NCBI GenBank assembly: GCA_037951105.1 | Contig: JBAMJV010007494.1 | Coordinates: 26,725 to 90,724 of the forward strand | Reading direction: 5' to 3' | DNA length: 64,000 nucleotides | Origin: Echinarachnius parma | Lineage: Eukaryota; Echinodermata; Echinoidea; Clypeasteroida; Echinarachniidae | Notes under the pieces: generated by a model | Told to the model about the DNA's origin: nothing | The model's database searches: none | Seen by the model: only the letters and a program-made list of their open reading frames with translations | In this document: positions 34,701 through 45,369 of the stretch, piece after piece | Numbering within the stretch: position 1 is the stretch's first letter | Layout of the letters: each line of letters opens with the position of its first letter | Translations under genes and position numbers: made by a program

Positions 34701-36825
34701 CTTTACAGCATTGCCCAACATGTCAATCCACGTGATATTTGCCTTTGGATAGGACTCACTCGTGCAGAAAATGTCAATGGTTCGTAGATTATCTTGTGTT
34801 CCCATTCCTAAGCCAATACCACGTATTTTAGGTAAATCTGTGTAAAAAAAATGAACAGAAAATACAATTGTATTTTGTTTATACAATTTGATTAATATAC
34901 TAATATCATCATCGCATACCTTACAACAAAAATGGGAGGAGCGGGTTTACATTCCGTGTCAACGAGTCATTAGAAACGTTATCTTATATTGATAATAATA
35001 TTATAGTTTACATTGTTGACAATCGCTTCATTTTACGACCAAATCAGCTTGTTTAACGGGTTTCCACTAGGAATGTATATCTTTAAGTGTTTTATTCCAT
35101 GTGGTCCAATATCGAGGTAAAAGGTGAACTGCGTGTGAATTTATCAGATTTTGGGATGTGATTTGGTATGTAAATGTTTGTTTAACGATGTTGGCACGGA
35201 TTTATGATGTGAAGTGTGGCAAGGCTAGCAACTAGTTAGTCATTTTAACAAGTCGATCTCGTCATTACGCGGTAAGGTGGAAGAAATGTTTTCTTACAAT
35301 GAACTATTATTTCAATTTCTGCATGGACTGGACCAGCTGTTGTATTTGAAGTGCACTTGTATAAGCCCGCATGTTCTACTTCTAGCTTGCTGATTTGTAG
35401 AATTTGATCACCCATCTCGGTTAGCGTCGTCTGGTCAAATGATGAGTTTGATTCCTTGAATTTCGACCACTGAAGTGGACGATTCGTCATATTAGTTGGC
35501 AGCGCGCAAGTCAGCGTGAGGTTTTCCATCCCTTCTACCAGGTAATCAGTCTGAACATTTGATGTTATTGTAGGTGGGCCTAAGATAAAATATTGAAATG
35601 CATGACAAAATTGTCATACATGTATATTAACACTGAAAATCAATAGAGCAAAAAAGCAATGTTTACATAGTTTGTTGGGAATAACGCTACTCTTATAATA
35701 GAGAACATAGAGAACAAATTCATCCGAAATCACACGGAGTTTTCAAATTTCTCTTTTATCTTGTTGTTTGGTTCATGATACCAGAATAATAAAATGGATT
35801 TCGATGTATCCAAATGTAACCCTAATTATGGAGATATCGTGAAACAACGACTTTTGATTATAATTCACATCAATCTGCAGTAGGTGATACAATCTGACAT
35901 AAATGCTAACCTTCTTATTAAACAGTAGTCTGTTTATTGAAATTTCACACATTATTTAGTAGAATCTTGAGATTGAAATCTCAAGTAACACTTCTGAAGT
36001 GTCTGAAGTTGATGGATCACTTTAAATAATAACTTATACATTTTGTATATATCGGGTAGATTCTAGAGAAGATGTGATTAGAAGAATCACACATCTTCTC
36101 AATATCTAAATTGTTTTTCAGTAGGTTTTATCATAATCATCTCTAAGTATTGTGCATATAAACCCCTCGAACATTCGCGCACTATATCTGATTTACAGTT
36201 CATATTAAGCAATTTTAACTCCAAAGTGCTGCATTATATGTTAAAGGGATCTAGTAACATTGTCCAATTTAACATGTCAACAAAACTTAATTAGAAATCT
36301 TTTGTATCCGCACTACCAGTTGAAGCATGGAACAGATTTTGGATTTTACAATTTCCCTTTCGTTAAAAAGATATTTACGATTGAAGTTTACAGATGTTGA
36401 ACTATCCACTGGATAGTCATAACCGTGTTCAAAGTTAGTGCAATGAGTAAGGGAATGTTCTTGTTGTTTTTTTGTGCAAATTTGTGTCGGCCATATAACA
36501 TACGGTGTGAGTCAAATAAAACGAAACCGGACTTTTATAACTTATAAATCCACAATTCTAAACATATATATGTTGATATTGGTATCATGTTAGGGCTTGA
36601 AAAATTGCATTTAAAATGATATATCTTACACTCTGATCACTTCACGCTTCACCGAACGTGACCTAATTATCCAAAGTCATGCAAAAACTACCCGTGTCCA
36701 AGTTTGAAGTATTCCTTTTTTGTGTGAATGGTTGCATCTGTTGTCTGATTGTTAAAGATTACTTCATCCTACATGTCCTATTCTGGCCCCCTGCCTCCAA
36801 ACAGTGGGTTTGCTGATGAGAGGAG

Positions 36826-36856
<31 letters not shown>

Positions 36857-39800
36857 GATCCCCTTCCACCTTCATAAACATGAAAAACACTGTCAACCAG
36901 CTGGTATTTTGTTTTGAATCACCAAAGGATATTCTTGAAATGTTCTTTTGAAAAAACGGAAAACAGACGAATCCATTCATGATGGAACTAGACAACGGCA
37001 AAATTGGACACGGGTAGTGTTTGCACCACTTTGGATATAAGGTCTTGTTCGGTGAAGCGTAAAGCGATACAAATGTATGATGTATCATTTTAAAGGCAAT
37101 TTCGCCAACTTTAACATGATGACAACATGATATCAACATATAAATGGTTATAATTGTGGATTTATAAGCTATCAAAGTCCGTTTTTTTTTCTCACACTGA
37201 ATATCTAATGTGAAATGTTCACACAATACGCACCTTCTGCAAATGCTAGCAACGTTACTAGATCCATTTAAAGGTTCTATGGCATGGACATCACTTTTAA
37301 AAATGAATTATAGCATACCGTATCAGGGATATCTTTTCACGTGATTTCCGAATATAAAACATGAAAATAAATGGAAAAGTCATCAAAACAAGAAATCAGC
37401 TTTAAAATTCACATTTGGAACGCACACACAAAGCAAGTCTACAGAGTGAAATTCTGCTTGTGACCTCATAATGTCAATCACAACTCAGTTACTTATAAGA
37501 TGAACAATGCACCTACGCCCAAGCTGAGCGCCTGCTCAGAATAGTATCACATGTTTGATTACACTACCAACTAACACAATTTCAGTTTCAATAGCAGTTG
37601 CTATAGAGTTTGTACACGCAACCCCCAATTTTCTTCGATTGTGTTGATTTAAAAACAAACTAGCAGAAACACTTTTCTATGATTAAACATTATAGTTCAA
37701 TGTTTCAGCTTTCATTTGATACCTACATTGTAGCTATGCATCTAGTTTTGACAAAGTTATTTACATTTTTAGGGAAAATTGCACTTTGAGAGGCATTTTC
37801 CCATAGACTTTGTACAGGGGCGCAGCTTCCTGCGGCACCGCTTCCAGCGCCACCCTCTGGCTCCAACCTTCAAATAGCTGTATCTCCACTTTGGAAGGAG
37901 GTATACATTTAAAACTTTGCAGACAGGTAGCACTCTCATAGTTCTTTAAAATGATCTCAAATTTGTTCAGAAAAGTTTTCTAGTTTTGAATATAGTACAG
38001 AAAATAGTTTTAAAAATCCAAAAATGTAACGGCGCCACCCTATTTTTAGGCGAGATCATGACGCATGACCATTTTGCACTAAATGAGTAAAATAAGCTCA
38101 TCAAAATCAGGAAAAACAACAATACATAGCAACTATAATTTTCTTACTCATTGATTTATTTGTAATTCTTTCATTTTTTTTAAAAGTTTTTTTCAAAATG
38201 TAAGTCAATGTAGCCGCGATCTTTCGAATCTGGCAGATCATTCGTCTATAGGCAGAGATAAATGACAACTACTGTACTTAAAAATGAAATTATAATATTA
38301 TTATACAAAACAGGTGGATGAAAGGAGGGAAAATCAACAAGCTAGGGTGAACAAGAAAAAAAGGAAGGGAGATACAATGTGGAAGAGGTAAATGCAGGAC
38401 CAGGCTAGAGTAGGTACGAACACAAGAAGTGCGATAATGTGGGCTGGTGGAGATTTAAAAAAAAGTGTCAAGTGTGTATCTGGAAATAGTAATGAAAAAA
38501 AAAACAGGACTTGGAACAAGAGAGGTATGCATGGAGGTAGGAGGAATGGTACAATAGATGAACGTGGGAGGGGATTAGTGATAGTGTGCAAAGTAAAGTG
38601 GGATGGGGGGGGGGGGGGGTTATGTGTGAAAAGTGATAAACGTTCATGTGAAAAAAGGAATAATGCATCTATACAGGGTGGCCCCCGATGAAACGGAACG
38701 GGGTTCTTGCCATAATAAAGACACATGGTTACTACGTCCACGGGATATGACTTTTTACGACTCTTTTACAAAGCAATATGATAACAAGAACAGTAATTTT
38801 GGTCAAGTAGTTTTTGCTTTAGTATTTCTTAAGCATCCATGAATGTAAAAATAACTCTTTTTTGCATTTTTGTGTGCGACATGTGACCGTAAAATGACAC
38901 ATGACACCACAACCGTATGAAATTCGGTATGAAAAGACGCCCAAGAATTTAGATAATTAGGTCACAAAGCGACGTGGGGTGAGAATGTCGAGTTTCAGAG
39001 TATTCGTGAACAACTAAGGAGGGTGGGGGGGGGGGGGGGGGTTGGGGGGGGGGGCTTATCACTATCGTCAGTGTCCCGTGTCTCTTTTACTTTGTTAAAC
39101 ATAACATTACTATTTTTCACCTTTATAATTCCATGAGAATGTTTCGTTTTTGATTATGGAGGTAGATCGATAAGATACATGGTTACATGATTTCAAGATC
39201 AATAGAATATAAACAATATAACGTTTAGAGACAGTCTTTCGTGCACGGAAGTCACGCCTACATATTCATGCTGCTAAGTGCCGGTTAATTACCCGATGAT
39301 TAATTTTCTGAGAAGAAAGACTTTCTAAAAGTACTTCTTTTTGTACTTAGTGTTTTTACGCAGTGGAAGGTTGAAGGTAAATGAAAGTAGTGGGAAACGT
39401 CCCACACACACACAAATGAAACGTATTGTTATATTTGCAAAATTTTAAAACCGATTTGCTGTAACTCGTAATACCAACGCGGAATCGCGCCTCGTGGTCT
39501 CCACATGGTCTCCGGTATGCGGGCTTGTCGATATCTCCAGCCCAGCGCTAGTGGCACGGACAGGTGCGAACGGACGGTGGATTTATACATTTCACGGGCG
39601 GCCGTTGGATTTCTCCCAAAATTCCTGCATTAATTACTATGCTTAGGTTCGGATATTACCACACAAACCCTTTTTAAATACTCATTCAACAATATTGATC
39701 AATTAGTTTGGCCAATATAGATGTTTTCGGTAACTTTCCCAAAACTGTTCATCTTTAATAAATTTCAAGGCTCTCGATCCATGGGCGTACGGGTTTATTT

Positions 39801-42800
39801 TACTCGGGGTGGGGAGGGGGGGGGGGTGAGGTCGTTTACCCAAATAATAATATTTCCGCCTTTTCATCTTACAAGCCCACAAAGGGGGGGGGGGGGGTCC
39901 TCGCCTCTTTGATGCCGGAACAAATTATGTTTTTGAGAGTTTAGTCAGAATGAAACATGGGTTTACCAGAGTATGAGATTAGTTAGTCCGAATATGAGAT
40001 TATTCAGCTCGAATATGACATGGTTTTGCCCGAGTTGTAGATGTTTTTTGCCCGAATATGGAAGTTTTTAAAAACGCCAAGAAACCCCCCCCCCCCCAAC
40101 CCCTCCTACGCAGATGGCTTCGGTGCACTTACAATAAGGATTGATAACTATCGCGGACATTCAGTTAGGTTATTACCTGTAATTTCCAGCAAATCATTTT
40201 CTAGTATTTCCTCCCCCGCTATTGATTAGTAGTCCTATATATGTGTTTGTTTTATTCACTATTGATTGGAAGTCGGAACGGGTTGTTTTACCCTCGTCTT
40301 TTCCAAACTTCAGTTCTCATGGATTATTTTGTTTATTTGCAGGATTGTTTTAATCCATTCTTAACATGGTCTTCTTACTAATGTATGTTAGCCAGGGGGC
40401 TTGTTTTTCCCCGTCTCATATTTGCTGTGTTTTGTTTTTATTTTCCGCCATGGCCTTTAATATAGCATTAATATCTCATGTGAGTTTTATTTCAAGTGCA
40501 AGTTTTGATTATTTTGTTTTCTTCTATATCCAAGACTATCAGGCATATTGGGTTAAACATTAATATTGTAAACTTACCCCATGTGTCAATGAAGATGGTC
40601 TTATACACATTATGGTATCTTTCTCGTGCTGTCCCATTAACATTCAGCGCGCATGTTAATCTTGAAGATACCTGTCTGGAAATGTTGACATCAATGAATA
40701 TGTTGGGCTGAAGCGCGTTACTCTCATGGGTATCAGTGTGATTATCCAATGATTGGGTCCAAGTCAGATAAAATGGCGAACGGACAGCATGATCGGCGGA
40801 ACAGACAAATGTTTTCCTTGCACCGATGAGCGCGTCTGTTCGTTCTCCATCATCATATGATTTCCCTGAACTATCTTGAATGAAGATCTCACTGGGAGGA
40901 ACTACAGGAAAACATGAACAATGTCTAGTTAGAACAGTATTACTCGCTAACTTTCTAAGATATATTTATTTTCAAACCGAAATGGAATAAGTGGCAAAAG
41001 TCCAAAGAATATAAACACATTTTTTTCAAAAGATTTACTCTTTAGTCCAGATGATTTGCTTTTTAAATCCAAATGTGACACTGCTTTGAATTTGAATTAA
41101 AGTTTCTAAATATAAAGAGTATAATGAATATTCAATGATTTAGTTATGTTTTCTCTTGTCTTTGAACTTTACTTAACTTTTATAAGTGGCCTTTAATAAC
41201 GTATAACTTTGTTCAGGATTTGCAACCGTTTATTAAGCGTGATTAATTTGAAATGTGTATCCAATTTTATTGACTTTCATGGCTTAACAAATTGTTAATA
41301 TTATGTGGTAGTATGTACAATATATTTCTTTATCATTTCAAAAATAATAATAATAATAATAATATTTATATAGCGCTATTCCCGTGGGGATCATAGCGCT
41401 TTACACGATTATTATTAACCCGGTCAACGGATACACACTGCAATCATTCCTGGACATTAAGTGCATATTTTCCACTCCCTTGGGAGTATTCCAGCCAGTC
41501 GCCTATTAGGCGCACACAGTGCTAAGGAAACACCCTCTAAATACTTCTTTAATTTTTCATGTGTATTAAAGAGTTATCTTGCGCAGTATGAACACGTTTA
41601 TAAGAATAGCTCAACCATCTCACCCCATCCCCTCTCCCCCACTATTAATTGAAATGTTGTTAAACCAAACTTTATTTTATTGCAACTCATTGAATCAAGA
41701 CCCCATGGAAGACTGACAGTGCCATGTTGGCATTCCTGGTAATCAACAAGCTAGCTAGCCGTTTATTTAACTTGCATTTAAATGATATTCTTGTTTTTAG
41801 AGTGAATCTAAAAAATAATATATTAATCACTTACCTATAACCAGTAATTCAACGAGGATCCTTTTATATTCGTCATTCACTAAAACAAGACAAGTGTAGT
41901 TTCCAGTATCATCCTTGCTCACGTTGGTTATAACTAATTCACTAGTGCGGTGATTTTGGTTAATGACGATGTCATATCGACCGCTGATTTCACTTGAGCA
42001 ACCGATTCCACACCGTATAATCACTCCATTTCGAAACTCCCAAGATATTGCAAGTGTTGATAGATCTTCTCCCGAATAGTTGCAATACACGTGGGCATCC
42101 TCGCCTTCTAAACACTCTTTTCTGTACTCGGCAGAAAATTCCACTCCGCTTACAACGAACCCTGAATTAAATAATTGGGGGACTCACACAATAATTGTTT
42201 ACAATACTATCTTCAGGAATATTCATAAGGGATATCAAATGCACCTGCTATATCTAGTACATATCTGTATCCTTGACATAGAAAGGTTTTGAGGTTAATT
42301 GTATATGCGAAAACATCATTTTCTGATTTTATTTTGTTAGCGAGTAACATAAGGATCGTCATTATTTATATTTTTACCATAAGTTCAATTATTTTATTTT
42401 ATTTATAGGTAGCATTTGCATTTTGTTATGAAATTGAAATGTAAACAGTGATAAATACTTGAACTAATCGAATGATATATTTAAACTGGCATTATATACA
42501 AAATCAAAGATTTAATACAAAGATATAATCAGTCCTGAAAACGAAAACAGTACAAACCTTTACTTTGATTATGGTCTCCTTATGTGGGTCTCTTGGTTTA
42601 TGCACAAATAACTTTTTTAGATCGATATGAAATTGTGTACAAGTGATCAGTGTAAAACGAAAAAGTCTTGCTAAACCAGCATTTCCATTTTATTAAACGA
42701 TCGCTCAAAAGTACTAAATTTACAAATCTTAAAAATTATCGAAATATAAACAAATTAAAAAAATAAAATTCAAAAGTTGCAAAGAAAATGTTTTAAAGGG

Positions 42801-44092
42801 ATAGTTGAGTTCTGGTAAAGAGTACAGTTTTGGTCAAACTGAATTTCAGTTACCAAAACCTGCAACATAATACATTACAAGCTTATAGTAATAACTCCGC
42901 CATGCTCGAAAGGAATTTAAAAAAATACAAATGACTAGGTAAAAAGAATGTTATCATTACAAAATAGCCGTTAAAACTCAAGAGGGCGCTCTCTAAACAC
43001 TCATCGGCTTCATCCATTTAAAATAAAATATTGCGCATGTGATGTTTTGTTGAAATAGTGATTAGATAGAGAGATATTCAACAACTATTTAATAACATAT
43101 TCTGTAAATTTTAGAAAAGAGGAAGCATTAAAAAAAAATAATAACGGCTCGTTCAAAATTATCGAATAATTGTGGGGCCCCACAATTATTACAAATGGTT
43201 ATGTTTATGGATATTTCAGCCATTTCTGAACCAATTTTGATCAAATAAAGTTTATTCTGTCATTAAAATCGTATATTCTTTCGAATTTGACACTCAGTTT
43301 TCCATTATCTCTCAAAGAAATATTCTGTGTAGCGCCCTCTATACTAAAACTCAACTATCCCTTTTAAAATACAAACACTTTGTAAGAAGGGGCGACATTT
43401 ATTTATAACCAGAACACGTTTTTCATTAGATACCTTGGTTGAGAGGCATTGTTAACTTTCTTTAATTAAATTGTTAACATGTAAACATGAATTCATAGCA
43501 TGAACCTTAGGAAATATAACATTGAGCACTTCCCCGATTTATGTTGTCCTTTTATTTTTATTTTTTTAACTATACGTAACAAAATTGAATAATGAATATC
43601 TGTTTAATCATATTGGAGAAAGACATCAAAATGCATAATGCCATGTCTTAAAATAAATGTAAAGCTTTTAAAGCTTTTACACAATATTTGTTTAATATTG
43701 TCCATTGTACTGTAGTAAGTGAGAGTTAATAGCCCAAAACAGAGATCCCGTAATACCTCTCATTTCGGAGATAACCATAGCTCGCTCGACTCGGGCGTCA
43801 AATTTCAACACACTCAGCAGTGGATACAGTACAGAAATTAACACAATTTATCGAGTTATATGGTCACGATAATAAAAACACAATATCTTTATACAAACAT
43901 TATATTCCAATATCAAGTGATCCTGTTAAATAAAGTACACATTGTGTTAACTGTGGTCAACTGCATATATACTTTTTACCATACAATTTTTGTTTGTAAG
44001 TTGCACTTGAATGTATTTTAAAAAAACTTACCAAACTGTTGCGAGCCTACTATTAAAAAGAACACTGCGCAAGCTACCCGGCAGATCAGCAT
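25565..44092 (-). CDS. Gene B: four-Ig transmembrane receptor with tyrosine-motif tail
   Basis: Ten minus-strand exons join to 1,974 coding bases (657 residues): 44092-44032, 42161-41835, 40901-40578, 35579-35298, 34837-34517, 33552-33415, 28791-28628, 28558-28460, 26426-26355, 25750-25565. Layout: signal peptide 1-20, Ig1 about 30-128, Ig2 131-236, Ig3 239-330, Ig4 333-437, membrane helix about 454-477, cytoplasmic tail 478-657. Ectodomain exons are phase 1-1. The tail has Tyr581 in SDYEEI (fits the ITIM-like S-x-Y-x-x-I pattern and the YEEI site favoured by Src-type SH2 domains) and Tyr631 in YEYEDV. A signalling cell-surface receptor is the reasonable reading; inhibitory or activating sense and ligand are inference. 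It is paralogous to gene C and tail-to-tail with gene A. Exons 7 and 8 are the least certain: a 69 base intron and a weak acceptor. Confidence 0.8.
26040..26330. repeat. F8 repeat (inverted relative to 18260)
   Basis: GAGTATCCGAATTCGGATAC at about 26125 and the end TTGACAAAGTTAATGGATTA. Also GTATCCGGATTCGGATAC at about 26087. Confidence 0.65.
26355..26426 (-). CDS. Gene B exon 9: SDYEEI motif
   Basis: 24 codons, phase 0-0, acceptor attgcag, donor CAA|gtaagt. Acidic, contains DLDSDYEEING: a predicted SH2-binding tyrosine. Confidence 0.75.
26930..26948. repeat. AAAT microsatellite
   Basis: Short run of AAATAAATAAATAAATAAT. Confidence 0.8.
27190..27420. repeat. F1 remnant
   Basis: Contains TAGGGCGCTCTAAAT and TTGATCAAAACCGGATCAG, F1 landmarks, but lacks intact ends. 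Confidence 0.5.
27545..27830. repeat. A/C-rich simple sequence with C-runs
   Basis: AAAC/AAAAC tandem motifs and three C-runs (near 27550, 27630, 27796). Open frames here on both strands are composition artefacts. Confidence 0.85.
27836..27925. repeat. F3 foldback, diverged
   Basis: ATGGGCGTCGATTTG at the left; the right end is degraded (GACACGACATC). Confidence 0.55.
28460..28558 (-). CDS. Gene B exon 8: tail
   Basis: 33 codons, acceptor gtcacag, donor CAG|gtgaac; starts LHETIQNMEMQ. The preceding intron is 69 bases, far shorter than the others, but reading through it meets a stop. Confidence 0.58.
28628..28791 (-). CDS. Gene B exon 7: tail, Ser/His/Gln-rich
   Basis: Phase 1 in, phase 0 out, donor GCC|gtgagt. 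Low-complexity polar sequence (SSSHSPRHTHLSASHS, QRAQQANPASPP). Acceptor gtgaag lacks a strong pyrimidine tract. Confidence 0.6.
28925..29908. mobile_element. ~1 kb element with 24 bp inverted ends
   Basis: CTTTAAAGTACATACGCGAA at the left is mirrored by TTCGCGTATGTACTTTAAAG at the right. It lies between the membrane exon and exon 7 of gene B. Confidence 0.72.
28983..29414 (-). other. 143-codon open frame inside the element, unassigned
   Basis: From an ATG at 29414 to a stop at 28983. It has three hydrophobic stretches and the charged patch TRGKDKPNKKTK. I do not recognise a family; a decayed membrane protein captured by the element is possible, chance is equally so. Confidence 0.2.
29910..30365. 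repeat. F9 repeat
   Basis: GTATTGGGAAACGCCCA at the left, TTACCACACAAACCC and GTTTGGCCACTAGAG further on; matches 39370-39750 (GTAGTGGGAAACGTCCCA, TTACCACACAAACCC, GTTTGGCCAATATAG). Confidence 0.65.
30405..31360. mobile_element. ~950 bp foldback with poly-G ends
   Basis: Left TCCCGGGGG plus CTGTCCTCATAGAAAGGGGG and GTATCATGCGTGACCAAG is mirrored on the right by CTTGGTCACGCATGATACCC, TTTCTATGAGGACTGA and a C-run ending CCCGGGA. Between 30515 and 30690 a ~57 base unit (TACCCTAAGTAAGTAATCAT, AACCCCTAAGCAAGTTATAA) is repeated. Confidence 0.82.
31410..33398. mobile_element. Element with AAAGGTGGTGTAACACATTT ends, split by a retroelement
   Basis: TTAAAGGTGGTGTAACACAT at the left and ATGTGTTACACCACCTTTAA at the right are inverted. 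The interior from roughly 31600 to 33230 is a non-LTR retroelement fragment. The right end sits 17 bases from gene B exon 6. Confidence 0.7.
31949..33225 (-). pseudogene. Non-LTR retrotransposon reverse transcriptase fragment
   Basis: Read on the minus strand from about 33225. The fragment begins within the RT core with LPQGSVMAPTLFNIYISDM and the catalytic YADD box (YGYADDLAL, near 33030). A frame break near 32980 follows, then the conserved thumb region (33-base spacing to SAAKT, YLGVKLDRQLTF, LDTTLNETMRIITG in 32450-32959). After another break comes the C-terminal Cys/His motif (CTCGAPEQTASHIIEECP, 31979-32260). Motif style fits the jockey/CR1 group. The endonuclease and the N-terminal RT half are missing and at least two frame breaks are present, so it is inactive. 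No target duplication or poly-A tail could be fixed. Confidence 0.85.
33415..33552 (-). CDS. Gene B exon 6: transmembrane helix
   Basis: Encodes a proline/lysine stalk (NPTEKPKVD) then about 24 hydrophobic residues ending VVIVRLTVYLK. Acceptor ttacag, donor AAAC|gtaagt. The donor lies 17 bases from the edge of a repeat element at 31410-33398. Confidence 0.85.
33553..34516. other. Gene B intron, poly-G run only
   Basis: AT-rich; a G-run of ~27 at about 33962-33990 is the only notable feature. Confidence 0.45.
34517..34837 (-). CDS. Gene B exon 5: Ig domain 4
   Basis: Acceptor acacag, donor AATG|gtaaac. IDIFC, ITWID and GNISCIARN are Ig landmarks, with the usual Tyr of the F strand replaced by Ile in this motif. 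Confidence 0.82.
34838..35297. other. Gene B intron, no recognised content
   Basis: AT-rich unique sequence between the Ig3 and Ig4 exons. Confidence 0.45.
35298..35579 (-). CDS. Gene B exon 4: Ig domain 3
   Basis: Acceptor tatcttag, donor CATT|gtaaga. LTLTC, LQWSKF and EHAGLYKC mark an I/C2-type Ig domain; several N-x-T/S sequons. Confidence 0.85.
36240..37272. repeat. F7 repeat split by a hairpin element
   Basis: Left end AAAGGGATCTAGTAACATTG and right end AACGTTACTAGATCCATTTA are inverted; 36503-37200 is a nested foldback. Confidence 0.72.
36503..37200. mobile_element. ~700 bp foldback nested in F7
   Basis: GTGTGAGTCAAATAAAACG at the left and GTTTTTTTTTCTCACAC at the right; arms continue through TTATAAATCCACAATT / AATTGTGGATTTATAA and TTCACCGAACGTGACC / GTTCGGTGAAGCG. 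A ~22 base G-run lies in the loop at 36829. Confidence 0.82.
37273..39369. other. Gene B intron with poly-G runs, mostly unrecognised
   Basis: 37273-38330 is unremarkable. Two G-runs lie at 38606-38620 and 39024-39053. ATACAGGGTGGCCCCCGATG at 38675 looks like one end of a TA-flanked mariner-type element, but no matching right end was seen. Confidence 0.4.
39370..39750. repeat. F9 repeat
   Basis: Second copy of the family at 29910-30365; see the shared blocks listed there. Followed by G- and C-runs at 39820-40096. Confidence 0.6.
40578..40901 (-). CDS. Gene B exon 3: Ig domain 2
   Basis: Acceptor ctgtag, donor TGGG|gtaagt. KTFVC, SPFYLTW and SSRLTC are the Ig landmarks and match gene C Ig2. 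Confidence 0.83.
40902..41834. other. Gene B intron, AAT microsatellite
   Basis: A run of AAT units at about 41341-41366, followed by TATAGCGCTATTCCCG; otherwise unremarkable. Confidence 0.45.
41835..42161 (-). CDS. Gene B exon 2: Ig domain 1
   Basis: Acceptor aattcag, donor ATAG|gtaagt. AHVYC, AISWEF, RCGIGC and DDTGNYTC align with gene C Ig1. Confidence 0.87.
42162..44031. other. Gene B intron 1 with one F1 copy
   Basis: F1 at 42792-43366; the rest is AT-rich without recognised features. Confidence 0.45.
42792..43366. repeat. F1 repeat, full-length
   Basis: TTTTAAAGGGATAGTTGAGT to CTCAACTATCCCTTTTAAAA: well-preserved inverted ends; internal CATGCTCGAAAGG, GTGGGGCCCCACAATTATTA and AGCGCCCTCTATAC. 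Confidence 0.88.
44032..44092 (-). CDS. Gene B exon 1: signal peptide
   Basis: ATG at 44092; MLICRVACAVFFLIVGSQQF then G|gtaag. Hydrophobic core and phase as in gene C exon 1. Confidence 0.75.
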
Positions 44093-44546
44093 GATTGTAC
44101 TGTCTCCTTTTTTCCAGAAAGGATCCCACAATGAAATGTAACTAGCTCAAATAGGGCTTTATATATCATTTCCTCTGCAATTCATGTCATACTTAAATAT
44201 ATCAAAGGTAGATAGAATGATTGATGTGCTGGACGGCAACTTTCACAAATACTTGTTACTAGTTTCAAACAGATTAAGTACAACTGAAATACTTGATGGA
44301 AAGATTTATCACTTCACGTGCAATAAGTTAACTACTAGTATACTCCATATTTAATAGGTTTTAATATACATTACTGGAACATAAAACAGAAATGCATATA
44401 AAAGAGTACAACCATGACAATGGTATGCAGTGCAAATCTATATGCAATGATTAAAACTACATATGTTCATTAAAAGTATAATCCAGTTACATGAAATACG
44501 TCAAAATCATCAAAGTGATTTAGTTACAAATCACTTCTGATCTATA

Positions 44547-45369
44547 CTCAGCAACAAAAAAAAGAAGAAACGGACATATTTTTAAGCTTAAATGTTCCGT
44601 GTTTATATACGATGAAATGTACATAATCGTTTATCAAATTAAAGAAAATTTTGTCCTCTACGGGCAGGGTATAAAGACAAGATTTTATCTTTTATGCATG
44701 AACTGCAATCATGATCAATTAACAATAGCAAGGTCTGTTTACAAAAAAAGCGAAAACAATGGAGGATATCACCATTTGTACGACATGATAATAAGCATGT
44801 TAAAATAGGTTAAAACAACACTTAAAACCGGTATGGGGCAATTAACTTATGACATTATTATTTTGAGAAAAAAAAAACGCATTTCCAATCAACCAGTGCC
44901 TGGTTATGAGAAATCGACATACTGGTATGTCTTTGATGCATGAAGCTTGTCCGTATCATGTGTCCCCGTCAAGTTTGAATCAGAGTTACCAGGGCATATG
45001 ACATGTTAGAGACCGCCCCATGCACTGGTTGACATCGTTGACATCGGTTTATTGAAGATGTTTGGATTACGGTAGAGTTTTTGAGAAGGATTCATTCAAA
45101 GTTTCATACTAAAAAAGGGCACAAACTGTGGTTTCGACAAATAAACATGTTTGCAATGGAATTCCCCTTTTTGTTACATTGGGATGAAATCAAAACCTAA
45201 AATTTTCACATTTGTATTAATCCATACTTTTTATTCAGATGAAAATTAAAAAGATCGCATTTATACCCATAATGAAGAGGGTAATAGTCTCTTTAACTTG
45301 ATTTACAATATTGTATATTTCATTGTAAATAAATATAAGATAATTTTCCCTTTTTCGCTGGATATATAA
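44547..45369. repeat. F2 repeat, shortened
   Basis: Left TCAGCAACAAAAAAAAGAAG and right CCCTTTTTCGCTGGATATAT; internal AGGTCTGTTTACAAAAA and GGAATTCCCCTTTTTGTTAC. About 200 bases shorter than the full copies. Confidence 0.75.

Noticed and set aside
36759..37226. 155-codon minus-strand frame
   Set aside because: Spans the poly-G loop (poly-Pro) and one arm of the nested foldback.
38675..38700. ACAGGGTGGCCCCCGATG as a mariner element end
   Set aside because: No mirrored right end found within several kilobases, so an element could not be delimited.
38334..38741. 135-codon minus-strand frame with hydrophobic residues
   Set aside because: Arises from a purine-rich plus strand (GGAGG, GAAAAAA runs); composition explains it.
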